A stretch of DNA of 64,000 nt from Corallincola platygyrae. GTDB lineage: Bacteria > Pseudomonadota > Gammaproteobacteria > Enterobacterales > Neiellaceae. The stretch lies in NCBI RefSeq assembly GCF_039544265.1, contig NZ_BAABLI010000013.1:66320-130319 (forward strand). The letters are read 5' to 3'. Made by a program: the position numbers and the translations under genes. Under the pieces are notes generated by a model. It made no database searches. It saw only the letters and a list, made by a program, of their open reading frames with translations, and was not told the origin of the DNA. Below are positions 34,551 to 42,478 of this stretch, in pieces (the first letter of the stretch is position 1; the number at the start of each line of letters is the position of its first letter).

Positions 34551-35219
34551 ATGGCAAAAGACGCTGTCGAAACCGTAGTCAGGCGAAAGGTTTGGGACTT
34601 GCCTGTCAGGCTTTATCACTGGTGTCAGGCGGGGTTGCTGGTCGGTTTGTGGTGGACCGCGGAGCAGGGGGATATGGAGTGGCATCTGTTTTTGGCCTAC
34701 AGCCTGATTGCATTGTGGAGTAGCCGAATTGTCTGGGGATTTGTGGGCAGTGAAACTGCCAGGTTTTCACAGTTTTTACGGTCTCCAATAGAAGCTTTCA
34801 GGTATCTGCGAGGGAAACCACATACAGCCCCAGGCCACAACCCCGCTGGGGGCTGGATGGTGGTTTTACTGATAACCTTGGTCGCGGTTCAGTTTGGATC
34901 GGGGTTATTCACCAGCGACGATATCTTTACTGAGGGGCCACTCTACAGTGCGGTTAGTAGTGACGTCTCCAGTTTGATGGGGCAGGTTCATGAGTGGAAT
35001 TTTGATGTTCTGCTTGGTGCGGTTGCAATGCACTTGCTTGCTGTCGCTGTCTACGAATTGAAAGGCCATCGTCTGGTGGTGCCCATGTTTAGTGGGAAGC
35101 AAAAAGCTGGTGCACAGACAGTGGATGCGGTGATGCGGCCTGTTTGGATATGGTTGGTGATTCTGGCTGTGTTTGCCGGAGGGATTTATTACTGGTGGCA
35201 GCCAGAGATACCGTGGTGA
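34551..35219 (+). CDS. Cytochrome b561-type dihaem membrane protein
   Basis: About 222 residues with four or five membrane segments, resembling cytochrome b561 / Ni-Fe-hydrogenase-type cytochrome b. The N-terminal motif KVWDLPVRLYHW supplies a haem His; a further His is in QVHEWNFDVLLGAVAMHLLAV, which supplies two on one helix. It would bind two b haems and pass electrons between quinones and a periplasmic partner. ATG 34551 with AAGGTG upstream is chosen; the frame is open to 34485. It is monocistronic, with a terminator behind it. Confidence 0.85.
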   Translation: MAKDAVETVVRRKVWDLPVRLYHWCQAGLLVGLWWTAEQGDMEWHLFLAYSLIALWSSRIVWGFVGSETARFSQFLRSPIEAFRYLRGKPHTAPGHNPAGGWMVVLLITLVAVQFGSGLFTSDDIFTEGPLYSAVSSDVSSLMGQVHEWNFDVLLGAVAMHLLAVAVYELKGHRLVVPMFSGKQKAGAQTVDAVMRPVWIWLVILAVFAGGIYYWWQPEIPW

Positions 35220-35242
35220 TCTAGTAAAGCATCTTTAGTAAA

Positions 35243-35265
35243 AAAGGCCGGCATAACCGGCCTTT
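35243..35265 (+). terminator. Bidirectional terminator between cytochrome b and yggX
   Basis: AAAGGCCGG and CCGGCCTTT with a five-base loop; runs of A before and T after serve both convergent genes. Confidence 0.9.
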
Positions 35266-35284
35266 ATATTTGGTGGGGTGAAAA

Positions 35285-35557
35285 CTATTCCGATGGAGGT
35301 GTGTAACCCTCAACATCAACATCTTCACCCTCGAACAAAAACTTCACCATATTCTGTTCCAGCATCTGGCGATGTTCGGCATTCATCATGTTCAGCTTGT
35401 GCTCATTAATCAGCATGGTTTGTTTCGCTTGCCACTGGCCCCAGGCTTCTTTGGAGATATTGTCAAAGATGCGTTTACCCAGTTCGCCTGGGTAGAGTTG
35501 AAAATCCAGGCCGTCGGCATCTTTTTGTAGTCGGGCGCAGAACACGGTACGTGCCAT
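35285..35557 (-). CDS. yggX: Probable Fe(II)-trafficking protein YggX
   Basis: A 90-residue protein of the YggX family, which protects iron-sulfur clusters against oxidative damage. Family marks seen: MARTVFCARLQKDADGLDFQ with the functional Cys 7, the PGELGKRIFDNISKEAW segment, and the long helix before EGEDVDVEGYTPP. The ATG shares one base with the mutY stop (TGATG), so the two are translationally coupled. mutY itself carries a 4Fe-4S cluster, which makes the pairing sensible and conserved. Confidence 0.96.
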   Translation of the reverse strand: MARTVFCARLQKDADGLDFQLYPGELGKRIFDNISKEAWGQWQAKQTMLINEHKLNMMNAEHRQMLEQNMVKFLFEGEDVDVEGYTPPSE

Positions 35558-36633
35558 CAGTTGCTCTCCTGTGTTGCTAATGCAGCAAGTAGTTTTTTGG
35601 TCGGGGCGGCCAAGCCAACCGACGCAGGTTGCGCCAAGTTATACCAGAGCGTGGGGACGGATTCCATGCATAGTGACGCGCTTTGTTGTGTTGGGGCGTC
35701 AAACAACAATGGTGTGATTTCCAGGTGAAAATGGCTGAAGGTGTGGCGAAAAGGAGACATGGCCTTTGCCTCAGCCACTGATAGCCCTAGTTGTTCACAT
35801 AGCTCTGCCAGAGACTGCGTCGAGTCAGCTTCTGGAAACCCCCACAACCCTCCCCACAGTCCGCTGGGCGGTCTCTGATAAAGCAATATGCTGTCACCAC
35901 GTTTGAGTAGCAACATATGGGTATGACGGGTTGGGATCTGTTTTTTGGGTTTGGAAACCGGGAAGCTTTTCGGATTACCCGATGCAAAGCCCTGACACAT
36001 CTCTGCGACAGGGCACTCTGCGCACAATGGCTTACTTCGGCTGCACAGTGTTGCCCCCATATCCATCATTGCCTGATTAAAAGCAGCGACCTCATTTTCA
36101 GGGGTTAACCTGTCAGCCAGAAGCCAAAGCTCTTTTTCTACCGTCGCTTTTCCCGGCCACTCCTCCAGCGCCAGCAGCCTTGCCAGTAAACGTTTGACAT
36201 TGCCATCTAGGATAGGATGTCGCTGCTCCATGCTGAGAGACAAAATAGCCCCCGCGGTGGAGCGACCAATCCCTGGCAAGGAGATCATCTGCTCCAATGT
36301 ATCTGGGAAGGTACCGCCAAACTGCTCAACGACCATGATGGCCGCTTTGTGCAGATTACGGGCGCGGGCGTAATAGCCTAGGCCGGTCCAATGATGTAGT
36401 ACTTCATCCTGCGGTGCCTCCGCCAATGCTTGAACAGTGGGAAACCGCCCCATAAACCGCAGGTAATAGTCGATCACAGTCGCAACCTGAGTCTGTTGCA
36501 GCATAATTTCTGACACCCATACACGGTAGGGAGTTTTGTTTATCTGCCAGGGAAGGTCTTTGCGGCCACTAACGTGATACCAGCTGATGATCTTTTGGCT
36601 AAACTGCTGACACTGAGCTTCTGTGCTGAACAC
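35557..36633 (-). CDS. mutY: A/G-specific adenine DNA glycosylase MutY
   Basis: Removes A mispaired with 8-oxoguanine. From GTG 36633, with AAGGAG four bases before it, the protein has 358 residues against 350 in E. coli; the longer frame to 36762 adds residues without family likeness. Seen in order: GRKDLPWQ, SEIMLQQTQV, the HhH LPGIGRSTAGAIL, catalytic Asp in LDGNVKR, the 4Fe-4S loop C-x6-C-x2-C-x5-C in LCSRSKPLCAECPVAEMC, and a C-terminal Nudix-like domain that reads the oxidised base. Divergent from trmB, overlaps yggX. Confidence 0.97.
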   Translation of the reverse strand: MFSTEAQCQQFSQKIISWYHVSGRKDLPWQINKTPYRVWVSEIMLQQTQVATVIDYYLRFMGRFPTVQALAEAPQDEVLHHWTGLGYYARARNLHKAAIMVVEQFGGTFPDTLEQMISLPGIGRSTAGAILSLSMEQRHPILDGNVKRLLARLLALEEWPGKATVEKELWLLADRLTPENEVAAFNQAMMDMGATLCSRSKPLCAECPVAEMCQGFASGNPKSFPVSKPKKQIPTRHTHMLLLKRGDSILLYQRPPSGLWGGLWGFPEADSTQSLAELCEQLGLSVAEAKAMSPFRHTFSHFHLEITPLLFDAPTQQSASLCMESVPTLWYNLAQPASVGLAAPTKKLLAALATQESN

Positions 36634-36858
36634 GGTACTCCTTAGGTTACTGTTGTTCGGGGTAAGCGACTGATAACTAATTACGGCCTGGCAGTGTACT
36701 TGGTTTGCTGTTGTTTTTGGACCTATCCGCAGTGCGGTTATGATTGCCAATCTCACTTGCACCTGCAGGCGTCGGTGTGGATAATTCCTCGCCCCTTGCC
36801 GATGAGTAAAGGCTCAGCGAGATGTTTCAGTTAATGATCTGTTTTTGAGGACCCAGTG

Positions 36859-37587
36859 ATGAGCGATGAAACCAAGCGTGATGTGAATCAGGCCGAGTTT
36901 ACGGAAGATGGCAAATATGTCCGGAAGATCCGTAGTTTCGTTCGTCGAGAAGGGCGTTTAACCAAACGTCAGTCCAACGCGCTGGAAAACCTGTGGTCTG
37001 TTTATGGCTTGGATCATACCAACGGCATCCTTGATATCAGCGCACTTAAGCCTGATGCCAAAGAGGTGGTGCTGGAGATTGGTTTTGGTATGGGCAAAAG
37101 CCTGGTTGAAATGGCCAAATCTGCGCCTGATACGCTTTATATTGGGGTCGAAGTACATCGCCCGGGCGTTGGCGCCTGTATCGCAGAGGCCGATGATGAG
37201 GGTGTTACCAACCTTAAAGTGTTTGAGTTCGACGCGGTGGAAGTGTTAGCTGATTGTATTCCCGACGAGAGTCTGGACCGAGTACAATTATTCTTCCCTG
37301 ATCCTTGGCACAAGAAAAAGCACCATAAGCGTCGCATCGTGAAACCCGAGTTCATTGAAAGCATCAGGCAAAAACTGAAAGTCGGCGGTGTTTTCCACAT
37401 GGCAACTGACTGGGAAAACTATTCAGAACATATGCTGCTGGAAATGAGCGAAGCGCCTGGATTCACCAACCTCTCAGACACCGGTGACTTTGTGCCTCGT
37501 CCTGATCACCGACCGCTGACTAAATTCGAACAGCGTGGTCACCGTTTGGGGCACGGTGTTTGGGATTTAATGTTCGCTAAGCAATAA
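36859..37587 (+). CDS. trmB: tRNA (guanine-N7-)-methyltransferase TrmB
   Basis: Methylates G46 of tRNA at N7 using S-adenosylmethionine; 242 residues. The SAM-binding motif is VLEIGFGMGKSLVEMA, the family signature is VQLFFPDPWHKKKHHKRRIV, and TKFEQRGHRLGHGVWDL ends the protein as usual. GAGG at 36847 fits ATG 36859; GTG 36856 is one codon upstream. Divergent from mutY as in E. coli, and separated from the convergent GGDEF gene by only six bases. Confidence 0.96.
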   Translation: MSDETKRDVNQAEFTEDGKYVRKIRSFVRREGRLTKRQSNALENLWSVYGLDHTNGILDISALKPDAKEVVLEIGFGMGKSLVEMAKSAPDTLYIGVEVHRPGVGACIAEADDEGVTNLKVFEFDAVEVLADCIPDESLDRVQLFFPDPWHKKKHHKRRIVKPEFIESIRQKLKVGGVFHMATDWENYSEHMLLEMSEAPGFTNLSDTGDFVPRPDHRPLTKFEQRGHRLGHGVWDLMFAKQ

Positions 37588-37593
37588 CTCTGT

Positions 37594-39525
37594 TTAGTCT
37601 TCGAGTACCAGAGCTTCTATGTAGGGGCTGTCGTTATCTAAAGAGACCTGATTTCGGGTCTCTTTTGCTTTATAGAGGGCGCGATCAGCGGCTTCATATA
37701 TCTTGCCAAAACTTACATTGTGTCCGCTTGCGACACCAAAACTGGCAGTAACACGTAGGTTATTAATAAAGGTGTGGGTAGCGTAAACCTGCCTGAGTTT
37801 TTCAGCGCGTTCAGCGGCTTTTTTAGTCCCGCAGCCGGGTAATACAATCAGGAACTCTTCGCCACCAATACGTGCGACCAAATCGCTTTCACGGGTATTG
37901 GCCAGTGCCAAATCAGAAAACTGCTGCAGTATTCTGTCCCCAGTCTGGTGACCGTGGTTGTCATTTATTTTCTTAAAGAAATCGATATCGAAGATAACAA
38001 AAGCGACTTCATTTAGACGCGCATCTTTCAGCCAGTTTTCACTGCGGGCAACCGCGGCGCGTCTGTTCAGCAAACCTGTCAGAGCATCAGTATCCGCTAA
38101 CTCTTTCAGTTTCTTTCGTTGGACCAGAACACGAATCACGTAAAGGGATAAGCTGATAGCCAATGCTAAACCCAAGCCTAACACCATCCACTGCAGTCTT
38201 TGTCGCTCTGCCGCGATCTCAAGTTGTCGTTCGTATTCTGTATTTCGGTTCGTTAGCTGCTGATTCTTGTTGGTAACACGTTCATACTCCATTTCAGCCA
38301 GCAGTGACTCGATGCCTCCTGCCACAAAGCTACGTATTCGAGTAATCAGCAGTTGGCGATAGGTGTTCATCGCCTGAAAGCTCTCGGTGGCATTTTGTTT
38401 TTTGGCTGCCAATTCCCCTTTGCTCAGGAATATCTCAAGACCCGCAAGCGAGTTACGTGTACTTCCCGGCAGTTGTTTGTGATGTATCTCTGCCTCTTGT
38501 ATTGCTGCTTCCGCCAGATCCAATCTGTTGTTCGCCAGATACCAATTAGCCTTAAGACTGGCGAAGGTAAATTTTTCCAAGCTGGAATTAGCCAGCCTCT
38601 GGCCCGTTTCGATAGATCGATAGGCTGCTTCATAGGCTTGCTGAACAATATAAAGTCTGGCCAAACCCTCAGCGGCTTTAATTTTCAGGCTGGGCAGTGA
38701 GGCGTGAGTGGCGTAATCATCTGCGAGTATGTAGAGACTTTCTGCATTGTCCCAATCCGATTGCTGAAAGTAGTTTCGAGCAAGCACCAACAAGGTTTCG
38801 ATCAACTTGTTTTGCGGCCCATTTTCTTTGAAGAAGGCGCGAGCCCCTGCTATCAAAGTGATTGCTTTTTCGCTCATAGCGACACTGGTGTAGAAATTGC
38901 CGTAGGAGAGGTCGATGTTGGCGTCAATACGCGCGCTGTTAAGTGGCTCCGCTATCTCTATTGCTCTACGCAGATACTCCACTGAGATTAATGAATTACC
39001 AAACTGGGTAGTAAAATTGGCGGCGAAAAGAAGGGCATCAATTGCGAGCTCATCATCATTGTAGTGAAGTGCCAGGTTGATCACTTCATTAACTTGAACC
39101 ATCACCGACTGATAGTCGCGATGTTTAGCGTTAACTCTAAGCTGTAATAGCCAGGCATCGGCGTAGGCTGAGCTTGCTGTCTGCAGCGTCAATGCACTTT
39201 GTGCCAGGCCAAGTACATCTCGGATCTCTTTCTCTTTCGATGGCGCTCGGGCAAATAGCAGGTGAGCGCGGGTTAGGTGCAATAAACCTGACCATTCCAA
39301 TTCCAAGTCTTCATTAAGCTCAATTTCTGCTTCGATGGCTGCAAGTTGACGTTCAGCCCGACCCAATTGTCCTTCATCTATGTATGAACGGACCGTTTCG
39401 AAGTCGGCGTAATAGTTTTTCGACTGCACTTTTGTGGGAAAGAGCAGGGCACTGCAAAGCAAGGCTATGAACGGAATAAATTGGAGCGCTCTCATACGGC
39501 GACGTGTCGGTTGGAATAAATTCAT
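37594..39525 (-). CDS. Membrane diguanylate cyclase with periplasmic TPR sensor
   Basis: A 643-residue protein. It starts with a signal sequence (about residues 13-35), followed by a long all-helical region with TPR-like repeats (about 40-390) that would face the periplasm, a coiled coil, a membrane segment (about 446-466) and a GGDEF domain (about 475-640). The domain is complete: DALTGLLNRRAA, FDIDFFKKINDNHGH, GGEEF and, five residues before it, RESD as the c-di-GMP inhibition site. It should therefore be an active, feedback-inhibited cyclase. Confidence 0.92.
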   Translation of the reverse strand: MNLFQPTRRRMRALQFIPFIALLCSALLFPTKVQSKNYYADFETVRSYIDEGQLGRAERQLAAIEAEIELNEDLELEWSGLLHLTRAHLLFARAPSKEKEIRDVLGLAQSALTLQTASSAYADAWLLQLRVNAKHRDYQSVMVQVNEVINLALHYNDDELAIDALLFAANFTTQFGNSLISVEYLRRAIEIAEPLNSARIDANIDLSYGNFYTSVAMSEKAITLIAGARAFFKENGPQNKLIETLLVLARNYFQQSDWDNAESLYILADDYATHASLPSLKIKAAEGLARLYIVQQAYEAAYRSIETGQRLANSSLEKFTFASLKANWYLANNRLDLAEAAIQEAEIHHKQLPGSTRNSLAGLEIFLSKGELAAKKQNATESFQAMNTYRQLLITRIRSFVAGGIESLLAEMEYERVTNKNQQLTNRNTEYERQLEIAAERQRLQWMVLGLGLALAISLSLYVIRVLVQRKKLKELADTDALTGLLNRRAAVARSENWLKDARLNEVAFVIFDIDFFKKINDNHGHQTGDRILQQFSDLALANTRESDLVARIGGEEFLIVLPGCGTKKAAERAEKLRQVYATHTFINNLRVTASFGVASGHNVSFGKIYEAADRALYKAKETRNQVSLDNDSPYIEALVLED

Positions 39526-39662
39526 TTTAGCGCAATGGCTTAGCTAAACCTTATAAACTCTCACTTCAAACTGTTTTAAGTTTCTTAATGGGGGAGGGAT
39601 CACACTGGTATACCGTCTTTAGTTATCAGTAGAATGAGCCCAATGGTTTCTCGGAGTTAGTT

Positions 39663-40625
39663 ATGCGTATTTTTTGTCTGCTGCTGTTAAGTGTAGTGAG
39701 TACCTTCGTTTCGGCTAATTGGCATCAGCAGTATGCTGAAACCATGGGAACTCGTGTCGGTGTAGAACTCTGGCATGAAGATGAAGCAAAAGCCCAACAG
39801 GTTATGGCTGAAGTGCTTGCCGAGATGGTGCGAATCAATGAGCAGATGAGTCCCTACATCAATTCGAGCGAGCTAAGTCAGGTCAATAATAAAGCGTCTG
39901 ATGAAGCCGTTGTGATATCGGCAGAATTGTTTGCTTTGTTAAGTAAATCCAATCGCTTTGCGGTGCTAAGTGATGGTGCATTTGATATCAGTTTTGCCTC
40001 CGTGGGATATCAATATGATTACCGTGACTCAAAGCGCCCCGATGCAGAGGCCCTGAATGCCGATCTCTACCGTGTCGACTATCGACAGATCCTGTTAGAT
40101 GCCGAGCAATCCACCGTAAAGTTTGGACGCCAGAAGATGCGCATTGATTTGGGGGGAATCGCAAAAGGGCATGCTGTTGACCTGGGCATAGCGGTCCTCA
40201 AGAAGCATGGCATTAAACACGGTTTGGTAAATGCCGGTGGTGATACCCGTTTGATTGGCGACAGACGAGGGCGCCCATGGATGGTTGGTGTAAAAGATCC
40301 TCGAGGTGATCGTCAGGCCGTGATGCTTCCTCTCAGCGATGTCGCAATCTCAACATCTGGTGACTATGAGCGCTACTTTGAAGAGGATGGTGTCCGTTAC
40401 CATCATATTATCAACCCAAGAACCGGGGACTCCGCACGGGAAGTTCAGAGCGTGACAATCCTGGCTCCTGACTCCACCACCGCTGACGCACTATCTACGA
40501 CAGTGTTTGTGCTGGGGGTTAGCAGAGGCTTGGCGTTGGTTGATGAGCTGTCTGACGTGGATGCCATCATCATCGATGCTGAGAGGAAAATGCACTATTC
40601 CAGTGGTCTTGGGGCACCGGACTAG
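39663..40625 (+). CDS. apbE: FAD:protein FMN transferase (ApbE family)
   Basis: Transfers FMN covalently to a Thr or Ser of exported flavoproteins. A signal peptide (about residues 1-18, no lipobox Cys) is followed by the ApbE domain: ETMGTRVGVELW, DGAFDISFA, the DLGGIAKGHAVDLG motif, LVNAGGDTRLIG, VAISTSGDYERYF, HHIINPRTGDSA and the Mg-site TTADALSTTVFVLG. I looked in the neighbouring exported proteins for a flavinylation motif of the D-x-x-T/S-G/S-A-T type and found none, so its target may be encoded elsewhere. ApbE genes are known beside DUF4266/DUF3570 genes, which here lie 12 kb downstream. Confidence 0.93.
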   Translation: MRIFCLLLLSVVSTFVSANWHQQYAETMGTRVGVELWHEDEAKAQQVMAEVLAEMVRINEQMSPYINSSELSQVNNKASDEAVVISAELFALLSKSNRFAVLSDGAFDISFASVGYQYDYRDSKRPDAEALNADLYRVDYRQILLDAEQSTVKFGRQKMRIDLGGIAKGHAVDLGIAVLKKHGIKHGLVNAGGDTRLIGDRRGRPWMVGVKDPRGDRQAVMLPLSDVAISTSGDYERYFEEDGVRYHHIINPRTGDSAREVQSVTILAPDSTTADALSTTVFVLGVSRGLALVDELSDVDAIIIDAERKMHYSSGLGAPD

Positions 40626-40651
40626 GTTCTTCTTGCGGCAGGTCAGATACA

Positions 40652-40679
40652 AAGAAGCCCCTTTTCAGGGGCTTCTTAC
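40652..40679 (+). terminator. Terminator hairpin after apbE
   Basis: AAGAAGCCCC and GGGGCTTCTT, a 10-bp stem with a six-base loop, 27 bp after the apbE stop, convergent with the Crp-type gene. T run short. Confidence 0.75.
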
Positions 40680-40699
40680 ATTGAGCTATGGCTGTTGCC

Positions 40700-41386
40700 C
40701 TAAGCAGCATTTTCCAGTGCTGGTTCATCGAAGCACTTGGCTGGCAAGCAGCAGCCCTCTTCGAACAGGACAATCGTTTTTCCGTCCGTAGAAATCTGAT
40801 CTTCTTTGACCAGATCTTTTAGTACGCGCCCCACCGTTTCGCGGCTAGCACCCACCATACGAGCAATATCCATACGGGTATAACGGATCTGGATCCCCTC
40901 AGGGTGTGTCATGGCGTTTTCTAAGGTGCTGAGATAGCCCAGCTTCTCTTCTACACGCTCCCGAACACCCATACTGGATGCCGCTTGCACCTGTTTGATA
41001 TAGGTTTGCTGGCGGGTGGCATTTTGCACCGCAAGCGTATTCAGCAGCATAGGCTCTTTTGCAATCAGCTTTGCTACCACGCTGTATGGAATTGCTATGG
41101 CACATGATGGTTCTCGTGCTCTAGCGATAGTGGTATGGCGAATTTCTCCCTGGCATTGCAAAAAGTATTCCCCCTCAGCTGCTAAAGAACCGGGCGCTGC
41201 CATGTCCAAAATAGTGCCTAATGTTCCTTCATAGGGCACACAAAGCTCAAAGCTGCCATCGGTAACTAAGAAAAGATGAGTGGCAACTGTATCAATATCG
41301 TAAAGGAGCTGGCCTCGGCGATAGGAAACTTCGCGTCCGTGTTGGGCCAGCAATGATAGGCACGGGTCGTTCTTCCAATAAGTCAT
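40700..41386 (-). CDS. Crp/Fnr-family transcriptional regulator
   Basis: A 228-residue regulator with an N-terminal cyclic-nucleotide-type beta roll, a dimer helix and a C-terminal winged helix with recognition segment MVGASRETVGRVLKDL, near the E. coli Crp sequence. The phosphate-binding cassette is only loosely like that of Crp (GSLAAEGEYFLQ). A Cys-rich tail, EEGCCLPAKC, follows the DNA-binding domain and might be redox- or metal-sensitive; that is inference. Target genes unknown; apbE and the envelope cluster are nearby. Confidence 0.9.
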   Translation of the reverse strand: MTYWKNDPCLSLLAQHGREVSYRRGQLLYDIDTVATHLFLVTDGSFELCVPYEGTLGTILDMAAPGSLAAEGEYFLQCQGEIRHTTIARAREPSCAIAIPYSVVAKLIAKEPMLLNTLAVQNATRQQTYIKQVQAASSMGVRERVEEKLGYLSTLENAMTHPEGIQIRYTRMDIARMVGASRETVGRVLKDLVKEDQISTDGKTIVLFEEGCCLPAKCFDEPALENAA

Positions 41387-41690
41387 AAGGCTACCTGATA
41401 TGTGCGTAAGTAAACATCAACCTCGCGAGAAGTGAAAACTATCAAGCGAATGTTACATTCTTGAGAAACCTTGCAGGAATAAGCAGCTTGTGTGCCAAAT
41501 GAAGTGAAATAATCATTTTAAATCAAACACTCCTTGTTAACTTATCTTTACGCTGGTCGATAAGTGTTCATTCATCCTGAAAGGGGCCTTGATATTAACT
41601 GATGATCTTTGGTTTTCTTAATTTTTTATCAATGTGTTTAGAAAAGCAGCTGTAAAGCTGCTTTTTTATACTGGGAGGGAGTCGGTGCTC
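41387..41690. other. Intergenic region with hairpin terminator and possible small RNA
   Basis: The left part should hold the promoter of the Crp-type gene. The right part, about 41530-41668, is AT-rich and ends at a strong plus-strand terminator although no plus-strand gene precedes it. No reading frame in it has a ribosome site. Confidence 0.5.
41642..41667. terminator. Bidirectional terminator at the end of the 41.7 kb lipoprotein gene
   Basis: AAAAGCAGCT and AGCTGCTTTT with a four-base loop, followed by TT on the plus strand and by TTTTC on the minus strand. It most simply ends the minus-strand lipoprotein gene that stops at 41691. Confidence 0.85.
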
Positions 41691-42350
41691 TTATCGTTGA
41701 GGGGGAAGGTTTTCCATTTCGAGCAGAAAGTCTTCGGAAGAGTGGCAACTCCAAGGTCCAATAAGCTGTTTACGGGTTGGATACTTGGTGAAAAGGTTAT
41801 CGCGATAGCTTGCTAACCAGTTTGTTACTGATTCGTAATTATCAGAAACTCTTACTCTGAAATAAAGGTCGTTAGAAAATATGCCAATATCTGTTTCTCC
41901 AGCATCAAAGTGAAACTCCCCTGCATAAGTGATTTGACCCAATTTAATGTCAAACGTGCCAACACATTTAAGAGAAATCACACCGATATCTTGGCCTGAG
42001 AAGCTATCCTCTGGCAGCCATATCACTTGAAAAAGTGAATATGTTCCAGGCGTAAGTTTAACGACAACGATTTCAGATGGGCCTCGTGCAACTAGGCCAT
42101 TAAAGCTGTCTTCAAGGTCCGCATCGACCCACTTCCCTTCGACTAATTTTCTTGGGAGAAAGGTAATTTGGCGGTGTCCAGTTCTTAGACTCGGCTTAAC
42201 TCCATTGATATGCACGCCCATTACCAAAAGCCCTTCGGTGTCGGGGTCAATGTCGGCGTTGGCAGGAAGTTGGTTGGTAGTTATTTCGCACCCAGATAGG
42301 ATAGTTATCGCTAAAAATGCGCATATAAGCGCGCCAGTCCTTGGTTGCAT
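41691..42350 (-). CDS. Lipoprotein of unknown function
   Basis: A 219-residue lipoprotein with lipobox ILSGC at about residue 21. The mature part is beta-rich, with LTPGTYSLFQVIWLP in the middle, a pattern seen in small periplasmic beta-sandwich proteins of the DUF2846 kind, but I do not assign a family. It lies 128 bp after the Tat-exported gene on the same strand and may be part of that unit or separate. Confidence 0.7.
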   Translation of the reverse strand: MQPRTGALICAFLAITILSGCEITTNQLPANADIDPDTEGLLVMGVHINGVKPSLRTGHRQITFLPRKLVEGKWVDADLEDSFNGLVARGPSEIVVVKLTPGTYSLFQVIWLPEDSFSGQDIGVISLKCVGTFDIKLGQITYAGEFHFDAGETDIGIFSNDLYFRVRVSDNYESVTNWLASYRDNLFTKYPTRKQLIGPWSCHSSEDFLLEMENLPPQR

Positions 42351-42478
42351 AATTACCTCAAATACTGTCTTTTTGGTTTGTCGTTATTAAACCTGATAGA
42401 ACTTGGTAGTTTCATGTTTTTACGCAAAAAACCGAGCTCGTAGAACGTGAAAGGACCTCCATGTCCTGCATACACTAT

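Noticed and set aside
36634..36762. Longer N-terminus for MutY from 36762
   Set aside because: The extra 43 residues have no family likeness, while GTG 36633 has a ribosome site and gives the normal length.
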